Source: Mucilaginibacter_A sp050954285 (GTDB lineage Bacteria > Bacteroidota > Bacteroidia > Sphingobacteriales > Sphingobacteriaceae). From it: DNA of 64,000 nt. The notes beneath the pieces are model-generated. The model made no database searches and was not told the origin of the DNA. It saw nothing but the letters and a program-made list of their open reading frames with translations. The DNA lies in assembly GCA_050954285.1 (NCBI GenBank), contig JBPBPL010000006.1:248001-312000 (forward strand). The letters are read 5' to 3'. Both the position numbers and the translations under genes were made by a program. Shown here piece after piece: positions 56,077 to 64,000 of the stretch (its first letter is position 1; the number at the start of each line of letters is the position of its first letter).

Positions 56077-57801
56077 ATGAAAATTAATAATAAATCTATT
56101 TTTATCAAGATACTTTGTACGATGCTGATCATTATGGCCGGCAGTTGTAAAAAAAGTTTCTTATCTACCACAAATAATAAAAACTCAAATGCTGCAGCGA
56201 CTTTTCAGAAATCGTCTGATGTTGTGGCATTGGTCAACAGTATTTATGATGGTTATCAGAGCAGTGATTTACTTAAAAAAGCGATCTGGTATTATGCGAA
56301 TTTCTTAACCCACGACTGGTATAACGACGGAGCGGATATACAATGGAATTCTTTTACCATCAACTCTAATTTTGGTGCACTTTATACTTTTTGGACCAAT
56401 GCTTATATCGTTATTGGCAGAACTAACCAAGCGTTTGGAATTATCGCTACCGCAAAAGCAAATGGTGTAATTACGGCTGCTTTGGCTGATCGTTTAACTG
56501 GCGAAGCATATTTTCTGCGTGGAATGAGTTATTACTACTTAGCTGGCACGTTTGGTGGTGTTCCATTAGAGTTAAACCCAGTGTCAGATGGTTTAACGCC
56601 ACGAAGTAGTCAAGATCAAGTTTTTACACAAGTTGTAGCGGATATGAAACAAGCTGAAACTTTGTTACTATCTAAAACTACTTTACCTGCTGCTGATTTA
56701 GGTAGGGCAACAAAAGGTGCTGCTTACGGTTACGAAGGTGCTGCACAAATGTGGTTGAAAAACTACCCTGCGGCATTAACAGCTTTTAACAATACTGAGT
56801 TAACCAATAATTATCATCTACTGCCAAATTTTGTTGATGTAAACGAATTTGACCATCAAAATAATGATGAATCTCTTTTTGAAATCCAGTTTGATGTACA
56901 AGGTTCACAAAGCTGGGATGGCGGCTGGCAAAATGGTGGTGAAGTAGCCTGGATTGATGATTTCAGCTGGCCTGAAGAAATTAGCGGTTTTGGTTATGAT
57001 TACGGTAATCCTGGCCTTTCTTACTCTTATCAAGCCGGAGATACCCGTAAGTTGGCTACCATTATTGGCCCTGGAGATCAAAATGTAAGTCCGGGCATTA
57101 ATGCAAAAGTAGGTGGTATTAAAGGTTATGCAGTAGTAGCTGCAGGTTTTGCCGCAAAAAATCCAAAGTACATAGATGATAGTGGTAATATTATGAATAC
57201 TTGTGGTTCTCCAGGGCATCCATGGTACGGGAATGATTTGACTCGTTCCGGTTATTATTGCTCTAAAAAATGGCGTGATCCAAACCTAACTGGTGCCAAC
57301 GGCAATTCTACAATCTTTGGCTCTCAAAACCAGGTACTGTTGCGTTATGCTGAGATTTTGTTAGATCGTGCAGAGTGTAAAGTACGTACCGGTGATATTG
57401 CAGGTGCTAAAGCTGATCTGGCAATTGTTAGAAACCGTGCATTTGGTGGAACTGCACCAATGGTAATGCAGGATGGGTTAACTTACGATGGCAAAGCAAC
57501 TCAACCAATAACTGATCCTTTGCAAATGGTGTTAAGCGAATATAGACATGAATTATCTGGTGATTATTCATTGTTCTACAATTTGCGCAGGGCAGGCCCC
57601 GGTGTTGCTGCAGCTTTTATCCAAACAAATTATGGTACAGATGCTGGTTTATTGCCTAAACCTTATCCTTATGGCCCAACGGCTGATGGTAATTTGCACG
57701 GTGTTTGGTTTACATCTTTACCTGCAGGGCATGATATTTTGCCAATTCCACAAGCTGCTATTGGTTTGAATCCAAACCTAACACAAAATCCTGGTTACTA
57801 A
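56077..57801 (+). CDS. SusD/RagB-family surface lipoprotein (second pair)
   Basis: This 574-residue lipoprotein has the lipobox region MAGSCKK, SusD helices (GEAYFLRGMSYYYLAGTFGG near residue 150; LRYAEILLDRAECKVRTGD near 425) and the QNPGY ending. It starts 29 nt after SusC and forms the glycan-capture partner of that pair. A short middle segment is rich in W, D and G (SQSWDGGWQNGG), plausible for carbohydrate contact. It is followed by a strong terminator, so the VCBS lipoprotein gene is probably a separate unit. Confidence 0.93.
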   Translation: MKINNKSIFIKILCTMLIIMAGSCKKSFLSTTNNKNSNAAATFQKSSDVVALVNSIYDGYQSSDLLKKAIWYYANFLTHDWYNDGADIQWNSFTINSNFGALYTFWTNAYIVIGRTNQAFGIIATAKANGVITAALADRLTGEAYFLRGMSYYYLAGTFGGVPLELNPVSDGLTPRSSQDQVFTQVVADMKQAETLLLSKTTLPAADLGRATKGAAYGYEGAAQMWLKNYPAALTAFNNTELTNNYHLLPNFVDVNEFDHQNNDESLFEIQFDVQGSQSWDGGWQNGGEVAWIDDFSWPEEISGFGYDYGNPGLSYSYQAGDTRKLATIIGPGDQNVSPGINAKVGGIKGYAVVAAGFAAKNPKYIDDSGNIMNTCGSPGHPWYGNDLTRSGYYCSKKWRDPNLTGANGNSTIFGSQNQVLLRYAEILLDRAECKVRTGDIAGAKADLAIVRNRAFGGTAPMVMQDGLTYDGKATQPITDPLQMVLSEYRHELSGDYSLFYNLRRAGPGVAAAFIQTNYGTDAGLLPKPYPYGPTADGNLHGVWFTSLPAGHDILPIPQAAIGLNPNLTQNPGY

Positions 57802-57828
57802 TCAGCATAAATTAATTCAATCAGATTC

Positions 57829-57862
57829 AAAGAGCTTCCTCCAAAAGAGGAAGCTCTTTTAT
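57829..57862 (+). terminator. Strong intrinsic terminator after SusD
   Basis: AAAGAGCTTCCTC (57829-57841) pairs with GAGGAAGCTCTTT (57847-57859) with a 5-nt loop and then Ts. A 13-bp stem makes it one of the best terminators in the window. Confidence 0.9.
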
Positions 57863-57911
57863 TTCATAACGAAAGTTTTTTATGTTGAAAGAAAGGTACG
57901 CCCTAAGGTTC

Positions 57912-57999
57912 CATGCTTCTTTTATCACCTAAAATTTAGCAACATTTGTTTTGATCAGCCTGAAAAATAAGCTAAAATTATAAGCATAAAAGAAGCATG
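57912..57999. repeat. Inverted pair of dispersed motifs upstream of the VCBS gene
   Basis: CATGCTTCTTTTAT (57912-57925) and ATAAAAGAAGCATG (57986-57999) are perfect 14-bp inverted arms with a 60-nt loop. The right arm contains an in-frame ATG (57997). Confidence 0.8.
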
Positions 58000-58047
58000 A
58001 TAACTTTTGCTAATGTAAATTTGAACAAGTTTTCTCCCTCAAAATTC

Positions 58048-61000
58048 ATGAATAAAATATTTTCCGTAGCGTTGCTGTTAATTACATTTTGTTGCTTCTC
58101 CTGCAAAAAGAAAACCTTGTTTGATCGGGTCTCTTCCTTTCATTCGGGCATCAAATTTAATAACCAAATTACCGAATCCGATTCCATCAACCCGTTAGAT
58201 AAAGTCAATATTTATAATGGCGGTGGCGTGGGCGTGGGCGATTTTAACAACGATGGTTTGCCTGATTTGTATTTTACTGGCAACATGGTTTCCAACAAAT
58301 TATACCTCAACAAAGGTGATTTTAAGTTTGATGATGTAACCGCTCAGTCAGCTGTTGGCGGGGAAGGAAGATGGGCGCGCGGCGTTGCGGTAGTGGATAT
58401 TAACAATGATGGTTTGCAGGATATTTATGTGTGTAATACATTATATAATGATTCGCTGAAGCGTAGAAATATCCTTTATGTAAATCAAGGTTTAGACAAA
58501 AACGGCATTCCCCACTTTAAAAACCTAGCTAAAGAATATGGTTTAGAAGCTACCACGCAATCTACCATGGCCAGCTTTTTTGATTACGATAACGATGGCG
58601 ATTTGGATATGTACCTCACCGTAAACGATGCCAGTTCATCATATAATCCCAACGTTTTCGGCAGTTCCAATTCTGGCGGTAAACGTTTGATTACCGGTCG
58701 GTTATATCGAAATGATTTTGATAATACCCTGCATCATCCCGTTTTCAAGGATGTTTCCAGGCAGGCGGGTATCAATTTAAGTGGATTTGGGCATGCAGCC
58801 ACTACGGTTGATTTTAACGGTGATGGCTGGAAAGACATTTACGTTTCGGATGATTTTATCTCCAATAATATCCTCTACATCAATAATCGCGATGGTACTT
58901 TTACAGATCGTTCCCGCGAATACTTTAAACATACCTCGCTTAATTCGATGGGGCAGGATGTGATCGATATTAACAACGACGGTTTGCCGGATGTGGTGGA
59001 GCTGGATATGAATCCGCCGGATAACTACCGTAAAAAAATGATGATGAGTGCCAACAGCTATCAAAACTATCAAAGTCTGATTCTTTTTGGCAACGAAATT
59101 CAATACATCCGTAACACTTTACAATTAAATCAGGGGCCGCGGGTGGGGCAGCAAGGCAAAATCGGCAGTCCGGTTTTTAGTGAAATTGGCTTTTTGAGTG
59201 GCATCGCGCAAACCGACTGGAGCTGGACACCATTGGTAACCGATTTTGATAATGACGGTTTTCGCGACATCGTCATCACCAACGGTTTTCGGAAAGATGT
59301 TTCCGATCATGATTTCATGACGTACCGGCAAAATGCGTATGCAACATCAGCTAAACTGGACCTAATAAAGCAAATTCCTGAAATCAAGATCAACAATTTT
59401 GCTTTTCAGAATAAAGGAAACCTGCAGTTTGAAGATGTAAGTGCTACATGGGGACTTGACATGCCAAGTTTTTCTAACGGTGCAGTTTATGCAGATTTGG
59501 ACAACGATGGTGCAATGGATATGGTGATTAACAATATTGATGATGAGGCATTTGTTTATAGGAACACTTCGGGCGGAGATAGCAAAACGACTGCGAAATA
59601 CCATTTTCTCAGCATTAAGTTTAAAGGTAGCCAGCAGAATATAAATGGGTTAGGTGCTGTGGCCGAGATTTATTACGATCATGGTAAAAAGCAGGTTTAT
59701 GAAAATGATCCGTACCGTGGCTACCTGTCATCAATGCAAAACACGGCTCATTTTGGTTTGGGTACTGTAAACGTACTTGATTCAGTAATTATAAAGTGGC
59801 CGGGTGGAAAACTGCAAAAGCTGGAGCAGGTTAAAGTTGATCAAAATCTCAGCGTAAATATTTCCAATGCTAAAAACGCTGAGTCATCTGTTCAGCCCGA
59901 TGCTGTTTTTAAGGGCTATTTTAAAGAAGTAACTGATTCGTTAGGCCTTCATTTCGTACAAAAAAGGATTGATTTTATCGATTTTAATGTACAGAAGCTG
60001 CTGCCGCACAAATTATCAGAATATAATCCTGCATTGGCTGTGGGCGATATAGATGGAAACGGCACGGATGATTTAATTATTGGCGGCGATAATTTTGCCC
60101 CGGCACAAGTTTTTCTGCAACAAAAGGATGGAAAGTTCAGACAGCGCGATCTGTTGCCCGGAAAAAACGATCCGTACAAAAGGCACAGCGATGCCGGTTT
60201 GCTGCTTTTTGATGCCAATGGTGATGGCAAACTGGATTTATATGCAGCCAGCGGCGGTTATCAGGAAACGGCTAACACCGAGCCTTACCAGGACAGGCTG
60301 TATCTGAACGATGGCAAGGGCAATTTTACCCTTGTAAAAGAAGCATTGCCGCAAAATTATACCAGCAAGCTGTGTGTAAAAGCCTGTGATTTTAACAAAG
60401 ATGGCAAGCCGGATTTGTTCATTTCCGGTCGGGTGGAGCCAGGCAGCTATCCAAAACCGGTTTCAAGTATTTTGTTGAGGAATGATTCTCAGAATGGAAA
60501 ACCAAAATTTACCGATGTTACAGCGGAAATTGCACCGGCTCTGAAAAATATTGGTCTGGTTTGCGATGCGTTGTTTACCGATTTTGACAACGATGGCTGG
60601 CCGGATTTAATTATGGCCGGCGAGTGGATGCCGGTTACTTTCCTAAAAAATGAGCATGGCAAGTTTGTAAATACAACTTCAAAATCCGGTGTGGCCGATC
60701 AATCCGGCTGGTGGAATTCTATCATTGGCGGCGATTTCAGGCATACCGGCCGCACGGATTATATTGTGGGCAACACCGGCCAGAACACGTTGTACCAGGC
60801 CAGCGCGCAATATCCGGTTTATATTACTGCCGGAAATTTCACCAACAAAGATACTTACGATGCGATCCCGTCATTTTTTTTACCCGATAAAAAAGGCATC
60901 AAGCAAGAGTTTCCGGCTTTTGGCAGGGATGATATGTTTAAGCAAATGATTAGTTTGCGAAAAAAATTTACCGATTACAAAACCTTCGCTGCGGCCACGA

Positions 61001-61629
61001 TGGATGAAATTTTATCGCCCGAACAACGCAAAACTGCCTTGCGTTTAAAAGCCAATCAGCTTAAATCATGTTTTCTACGAAATGATGGCAATGGGAAATT
61101 TACGTTGATTCCGCTACCAATTGAAGCACAATTCTCTGCCTTAAACGGTATGGAAACCGGTGATTTTGATGGCGACGGCAACCTGGATGTTGTGATGAAC
61201 GGAAACGATTTCGGTACAGAAATAGCCACCGGCCGCTACGATGCGCTAAATGGTTTGATGCTGAAGGGCGATGGGAAAGGTGGGTTCAAACCTTTATCAA
61301 TTTTGCAAAGCGGCATTTATATTCCTGGTGATGGCAAGGCGTTGGTGAAGTTGCGCGATGCAAAAGGCAATATGCTGCTGGCCGCCAGTCAGCATATGGA
61401 TTCTTTAAAGATGTTTAAGCTGCAATTCGCAGTAAAAATAATCCCGGTAAAAAGCGACGATGTTTATGCGTTGATCAAACATAAAAACGGCACGATTACC
61501 AAGCAGGAATTCTATTATGGCTCCTCGTTTCTATCACAATCCGGCAGAACAGTTGAGGTGAATTCCAACGTGCTTGGCATAACTGTATTTGATACCCAAA
61601 ACCGGCAGCGGGTTTTAAAACTGTACTGA
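58048..61629 (+). CDS. FG-GAP/VCBS and ASPIC_UnbV repeat lipoprotein
   Basis: This is a large lipoprotein of about 1193 residues. The signal MNKIFSVALLLIT leads to FSCKKK, a lipobox. Many FG-GAP/VCBS repeats with Ca-binding D-x-D/N-x-D-G loops are present (DFNNDGLPDLYF, DINNDGLQDIYV, DYDNDGDLDMYL), and an ASPIC/UnbV domain (about 530-600; GLGAVAEIYYDHGKKQVY and IKWPGGKLQKLEQV). Such proteins are common beside Bacteroidota SusCD loci; the exact role (glycan binding, adhesion or surface display) is unknown. The frame is open from 57997, but 58048 gives the lipoprotein signal. It follows SusD but after a terminator. Confidence 0.85.
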   Translation: MNKIFSVALLLITFCCFSCKKKTLFDRVSSFHSGIKFNNQITESDSINPLDKVNIYNGGGVGVGDFNNDGLPDLYFTGNMVSNKLYLNKGDFKFDDVTAQSAVGGEGRWARGVAVVDINNDGLQDIYVCNTLYNDSLKRRNILYVNQGLDKNGIPHFKNLAKEYGLEATTQSTMASFFDYDNDGDLDMYLTVNDASSSYNPNVFGSSNSGGKRLITGRLYRNDFDNTLHHPVFKDVSRQAGINLSGFGHAATTVDFNGDGWKDIYVSDDFISNNILYINNRDGTFTDRSREYFKHTSLNSMGQDVIDINNDGLPDVVELDMNPPDNYRKKMMMSANSYQNYQSLILFGNEIQYIRNTLQLNQGPRVGQQGKIGSPVFSEIGFLSGIAQTDWSWTPLVTDFDNDGFRDIVITNGFRKDVSDHDFMTYRQNAYATSAKLDLIKQIPEIKINNFAFQNKGNLQFEDVSATWGLDMPSFSNGAVYADLDNDGAMDMVINNIDDEAFVYRNTSGGDSKTTAKYHFLSIKFKGSQQNINGLGAVAEIYYDHGKKQVYENDPYRGYLSSMQNTAHFGLGTVNVLDSVIIKWPGGKLQKLEQVKVDQNLSVNISNAKNAESSVQPDAVFKGYFKEVTDSLGLHFVQKRIDFIDFNVQKLLPHKLSEYNPALAVGDIDGNGTDDLIIGGDNFAPAQVFLQQKDGKFRQRDLLPGKNDPYKRHSDAGLLLFDANGDGKLDLYAASGGYQETANTEPYQDRLYLNDGKGNFTLVKEALPQNYTSKLCVKACDFNKDGKPDLFISGRVEPGSYPKPVSSILLRNDSQNGKPKFTDVTAEIAPALKNIGLVCDALFTDFDNDGWPDLIMAGEWMPVTFLKNEHGKFVNTTSKSGVADQSGWWNSIIGGDFRHTGRTDYIVGNTGQNTLYQASAQYPVYITAGNFTNKDTYDAIPSFFLPDKKGIKQEFPAFGRDDMFKQMISLRKKFTDYKTFAAATMDEILSPEQRKTALRLKANQLKSCFLRNDGNGKFTLIPLPIEAQFSALNGMETGDFDGDGNLDVVMNGNDFGTEIATGRYDALNGLMLKGDGKGGFKPLSILQSGIYIPGDGKALVKLRDAKGNMLLAASQHMDSLKMFKLQFAVKIIPVKSDDVYALIKHKNGTITKQEFYYGSSFLSQSGRTVEVNSNVLGITVFDTQNRQRVLKLY

Positions 61630-61645
61630 AACCGAGTTAAACTAT

Positions 61646-61680
61646 AAAGCCTGACGCAAAAATCAGGCTTTATAATTTTT
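61646..61680. terminator. Bidirectional terminator between VCBS and DoxX-like genes
   Basis: AAAGCCTGA (61646-61654) pairs with TCAGGCTTT (61663-61671) over an 8-nt loop. A/T runs on both sides suit termination of both convergent genes. Confidence 0.8.
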
Positions 61681-61695
61681 GTCGAAAAAGCAAAT

Positions 61696-62076
61696 TTAAA
61701 CTGTCGTAGTTCGGCCTATCAGCCTTTGGCTCAACTCCGGGAAACGGATCGTAGCTGTAATCCAAACGATACATTGGATAATAACCGGCGCAAAAATAGG
61801 CTGGCCGTGTTCTAAATGTGTAGCAATGGCTCCGCCCAGATAGGCAGCCAGCAGCAGTGTGCCCAGCAATCCGGTACGCGGGATGATGAAAAGCACGATA
61901 GAAAGAATTTCTACCACGCCAATCATTTTCAAAATTTCGGGTGTAAGGCCAAATGCTGCTGCACCTTTTGCGGCGCTGGCACTGCCCATTAATTTCATGG
62001 AGGCACTGCCAAAAAATACGAAGGCCAGCACCGCGGTAAGCACCCAGCCAATAATGTTTCTTGTTTTTGTACTCAT
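61696..62076 (-). CDS. DoxX-like membrane protein
   Basis: This 126-residue membrane protein has four hydrophobic segments. TVLAFVFFGSASMKL-like text (here VLAFVFFGSASMKLMGSA) and the LLAAYLGGAIATHL helix match the DoxX-like family (PF13564). The function is not established; family members are linked to redox or quinone chemistry. It is encoded alone on the minus strand. The gap to dnaG carries an inverted motif pair. Confidence 0.85.
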   Translation of the reverse strand: MSTKTRNIIGWVLTAVLAFVFFGSASMKLMGSASAAKGAAAFGLTPEILKMIGVVEILSIVLFIIPRTGLLGTLLLAAYLGGAIATHLEHGQPIFAPVIIQCIVWITATIRFPELSQRLIGRTTTV

Positions 62077-62170
62077 AGTTTTGTGTGATAAAGATTGCTT
62101 GTTTTAATGATAGCCCGAAGCCAGTATTTGTTGCTGCAAGATAATTATTTCTTTTGCTATCGAAACCGGG

Positions 62171-62236
62171 ATGCTTCTTTTAGCACTATAAATCTGGTGC
62201 TAATTACACACCAATTTTTACCCGATAAAAAAAGCA
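62171..62236. repeat. Inverted motif pair upstream of dnaG
   Basis: ATGCTTCTTTTA (62171-62182) faces TAAAAAAAGCAT (62225-62236). The arms pair with one mismatch over a 42-nt loop. It lies in the DoxX-dnaG gap (62077-62314), which otherwise has no gene. Confidence 0.7.
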
Positions 62237-62300
62237 TTCATCAAAAGCAAACCTTAATTAATTCAGGACGACAATAAGCCCATCCATCAAACCAAAACCT

Positions 62301-62308
62301 TATTTTTG
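62301..62308 (+). promoter_or_regulatory. -7-like box at the dnaG start
   Basis: TATTTTTG matches TAnnTTTG and ends 6 nt before the start codon. A -33 box is not clear. If used, transcription would begin at or near the ATG. Confidence 0.35.
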
Positions 62309-62314
62309 TTTTGC

Positions 62315-64000
62315 ATGATCAAAAAAGCCAGCATAGATAAAATTTTTGAAGCTACAGATATTGCCGAAGTCATTGGCGAGTTCGTGCAGCTTAAAAAGCG
62401 CGGTGCCAATTTTGTGGGTTTATCACCTTTTACCGACGAAAAAACACCTTCGTTTACGGTTTCTCCTGTGAAAGGGATCTTCAAGGATTTTTCTACCGGA
62501 ATTGGTGGTTCTGCGGTTACTTTTTTGATGGAGCACGAAAAATTTACGTATCCCGAAGCGTTGAAATGGCTCGCCAAAAAGTATAATATTGAAGTTGAGG
62601 AAGATCAGCAGAAACCCGAAAATATAGAAGAAGATAACCGCCGCGAAAGCCTGATGGTGGTTTCTGCTTTTGCCGCCAAGTTTTTCCATGAAAGTTTGCT
62701 GGAATCTCCCGAAGGAAAAAATATCGGTTTGAGTTACTTTAAAGAGCGTGGTTTTCGGGAAGATGTGATCAAAAAGTTTGAGTTGGGTTACTCGCCCGAT
62801 AACTGGGAAGCGTTCAGTTCGGCAGCCATCAAACAAAATTATCAGCCGGAGTTTTTGTTGGAAAGTGGTTTGTCGGTAAAGCGTGATAACGGCACTTTGT
62901 ATGATCGTTATCGCGGCCGCGTGATGTTCCCGATCCATAATTTTACCGGCCGCGTAGTTGGTTTTGGCGGAAGAACGCTAAAAAGTGATAAAAGCGTTCC
63001 GAAATATGTCAACTCGCCGGAATCGGAAATCTACCATAAATCCAATCTGCTTTATGGTTTATACTTCGCCAAAAAAGCCATTCGTGAAACAGATAATTGT
63101 TATCTGGTGGAAGGTTATGCGGATGTGATTTCCGTGCATCAGGCTGGTATTGAGAATGTTGTGGCTTCTTCCGGAACTTCCTTAACTGTTGAGCAAATCC
63201 GGCTGATCGGTCGATCAACCAAAAATATTACCATTTTATATGATGGCGATGCGGCTGGTATTAAAGCAGCTTTGCGCGGATTGGATTTGATTCTGGAAGA
63301 AGGGCTGAACGTAAAAGTGGTTACTTTCCCGGATGGGCATGACCCGGATTCGTTTGTGCGGAAGGTTGGCACGAATGCTTTTAAAACCTACATCGATCAA
63401 AACCAAAAAGATTTTATCCTGTACAAAACCAGCACGCTGCTGAAAGCTGCCGGAAATGATCCGATAAAAAAAGCAGAGGTAATACGGGAAATAGTAGAAA
63501 GCATCGCCAAAATTCCGGATTCGATCAAAGCTTCTGTTTTTGTGAAAGAGTGTAGTTTGCTGCTGCAAATGGATGAGCGTTCGCTGCTGACGGAGCTGAA
63601 CAAAATGCGTTCGGCAAAATCGAAAAAAACAGATCAAACCGCTTACCAGCCGGTTCTGGAAACGCCTTCGGTTGCCGAAAAAACACCGGTAAAAACAGTA
63701 TCCGCAGAAGACACGCAGGAGAAGGAAATTGTGCGCCTGCTGATTACTTACGGCAATAAAATGATTGATTGGGATGGGATTGCCAACACCTACATCGGCC
63801 CGTTTATGATTGCCGAATTGAGCGATGTGGAATTTGAAAACCCGGAAAGTAAAAATATTGTTCAGATTTACCAGCAGGAACTGGAAAACGGCCGGTTGCC
63901 GGATGAAGCTTTTTTCATCCATCATAGCAATCGCAAGGTTACAGATCTTGCAATTTCAATGGTTTCCACACCTTATACGCTGAATAAATGGTATGAAAAC
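62315..64000 (+). CDS. dnaG: DNA primase DnaG (partial, zinc ligands missing)
   Basis: The first 562 codons of DnaG are present, open to the window end. DnaG makes RNA primers at replication forks. The N-terminal zinc-ribbon region is recognisable (VIGEFVQLKKRGANF, EKTPSFTVSPVKG) but the four metal ligands are replaced by Ser37, Thr40, Asp58 and Thr61 (LSPFT, then FKDFSTGIGG). The primase/TOPRIM core is intact: YFKERGF, RGRVMFPIHNFTGRVVGFGGR, VEGYADV and YDGDAAGIKAA. A linker of low complexity (about 435-460) precedes the DnaB-binding tail. Start 62315 gives the normal N-terminus. Confidence 0.93.
   Translation, partial: MIKKASIDKIFEATDIAEVIGEFVQLKKRGANFVGLSPFTDEKTPSFTVSPVKGIFKDFSTGIGGSAVTFLMEHEKFTYPEALKWLAKKYNIEVEEDQQKPENIEEDNRRESLMVVSAFAAKFFHESLLESPEGKNIGLSYFKERGFREDVIKKFELGYSPDNWEAFSSAAIKQNYQPEFLLESGLSVKRDNGTLYDRYRGRVMFPIHNFTGRVVGFGGRTLKSDKSVPKYVNSPESEIYHKSNLLYGLYFAKKAIRETDNCYLVEGYADVISVHQAGIENVVASSGTSLTVEQIRLIGRSTKNITILYDGDAAGIKAALRGLDLILEEGLNVKVVTFPDGHDPDSFVRKVGTNAFKTYIDQNQKDFILYKTSTLLKAAGNDPIKKAEVIREIVESIAKIPDSIKASVFVKECSLLLQMDERSLLTELNKMRSAKSKKTDQTAYQPVLETPSVAEKTPVKTVSAEDTQEKEIVRLLITYGNKMIDWDGIANTYIGPFMIAELSDVEFENPESKNIVQIYQQELENGRLPDEAFFIHHSNRKVTDLAISMVSTPYTLNKWYEN

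Larger units (their letters stand above)
1060..63701. repeat. Dispersed 12-bp motif family ATRCTKYTTTTA (about 55 copies)
   Basis: Read by eye on both strands. Forms seen are TAAAAGAAGYAT, TAAAAACAGYAT and TAAAAAAAGYAT. Starts on + in TAAAA orientation: 3719, 3839, 8075, 10770, 14667, 18636, 18875, 22093, 22601, 23946, 24667, 29638, 33086, 37580, 37672, 38986, 40357, 40504, 44369, 46253, 48529, 48725, 49902, 52476, 52557, 57987, 60335, 62225, 63690. Starts in TTTTA orientation: 1060, 1397, 3404, 3965, 8315, 10690, 10725, 14593, 17464, 19937, 22830, 30146, 30211, 31835, 34517, 35758, 38603, 39020, 39079, 40971, 41919, 43925, 46045, 57913, 59900, 62171. At least ten 11/12 matches also exist, for example 16550, 17337, 22376, 36422 and 42871. 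Many copies continue with 5-6 nt and then TAAAA. Copies lie between genes and in genes in several frames. Function is unknown; a DUS/USS-like uptake word or protein-binding site is inference. Confidence 0.85.

Noticed and set aside
1060..63701. Dispersed motif as transposon ends or MITE
   Set aside because: Copies lack target duplications and common sequence beyond about 22 nt, and occur inside intact genes.
1060..63701. Dispersed motif as a polar word such as KOPS or Chi
   Set aside because: Copies are nearly balanced between strands in this window; a strongly polar signal would not be. A whole-replichore test is still needed.
62423..63925. Long minus-strand frames opposite dnaG
   Set aside because: They lie antisense to a clear primase; their Phe/Arg-rich, low-pattern sequence fits a shadow.

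Overview
The window looks like chromosome from a Bacteroidota bacterium of the Sphingobacteriaceae type (Pedobacter/Mucilaginibacter-like). Evidence for this is two SusC/SusD pairs, a hybrid two-component regulator (HTCS), an aerotolerance (Bat) operon in the usual Bacteroidota order, TAnnTTTG-type promoter elements, and a DnaG and MetG of the Bacteroidota type. I see no phage, transposase, plasmid or CRISPR genes.

Layout. 0-8 kb: an orphan ModA-like binding protein, a MarC membrane protein, a LysR regulator, a VIT/CCC1 metal transporter, a triple-PAS histidine kinase, a GAF-PAS protein that ends just after its phospho-acceptor helix, and a BLUF blue-light sensor. 8.6-17.3 kb: the MoxR/DUF58/BatA-E operon. 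17.4-24.6 kb: an M14 metallopeptidase, a TonB-dependent receptor, and a PadR-PspC operon with a candidate autoregulatory operator. 24.8-29.6 kb: a first SusC/SusD pair without enzymes. 29.6-34.4 kb: an OmpA/DoxX/LD-carboxypeptidase operon, metG and tRNA-Arg. 34.5-39.3 kb: a leftward carbohydrate operon (BNR_4 propeller protein, GH88, GH2), preceded by a decayed susD remnant. 39.5-40.7 kb: a GT4 glycosyltransferase and a small unknown gene. 41-61.6 kb: a second polysaccharide-utilisation locus (GH95-GH3, HTCS, GH31, SusC/SusD, FG-GAP/ASPIC lipoprotein). A direct repeat is shared by the GH31 and SusC upstream regions and is a candidate HTCS site. 61.7-64 kb: a DoxX-like protein and the start of dnaG, whose zinc ligands are all replaced.

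The most unusual signal is not a gene. A 12-bp word, ATRCTKYTTTTA (reverse TAAAARMAGYAT), occurs about 55 times as an exact member of its family, on both strands. It lies between genes and inside genes in different reading frames. It is often followed 5-6 nt later by TAAAA, sometimes forms inverted pairs after genes, and several times overlaps start or stop codons. The two SusC/SusD blocks contain none. Its dispersal resembles DNA-uptake sequences of naturally competent bacteria, but its function is unknown here.
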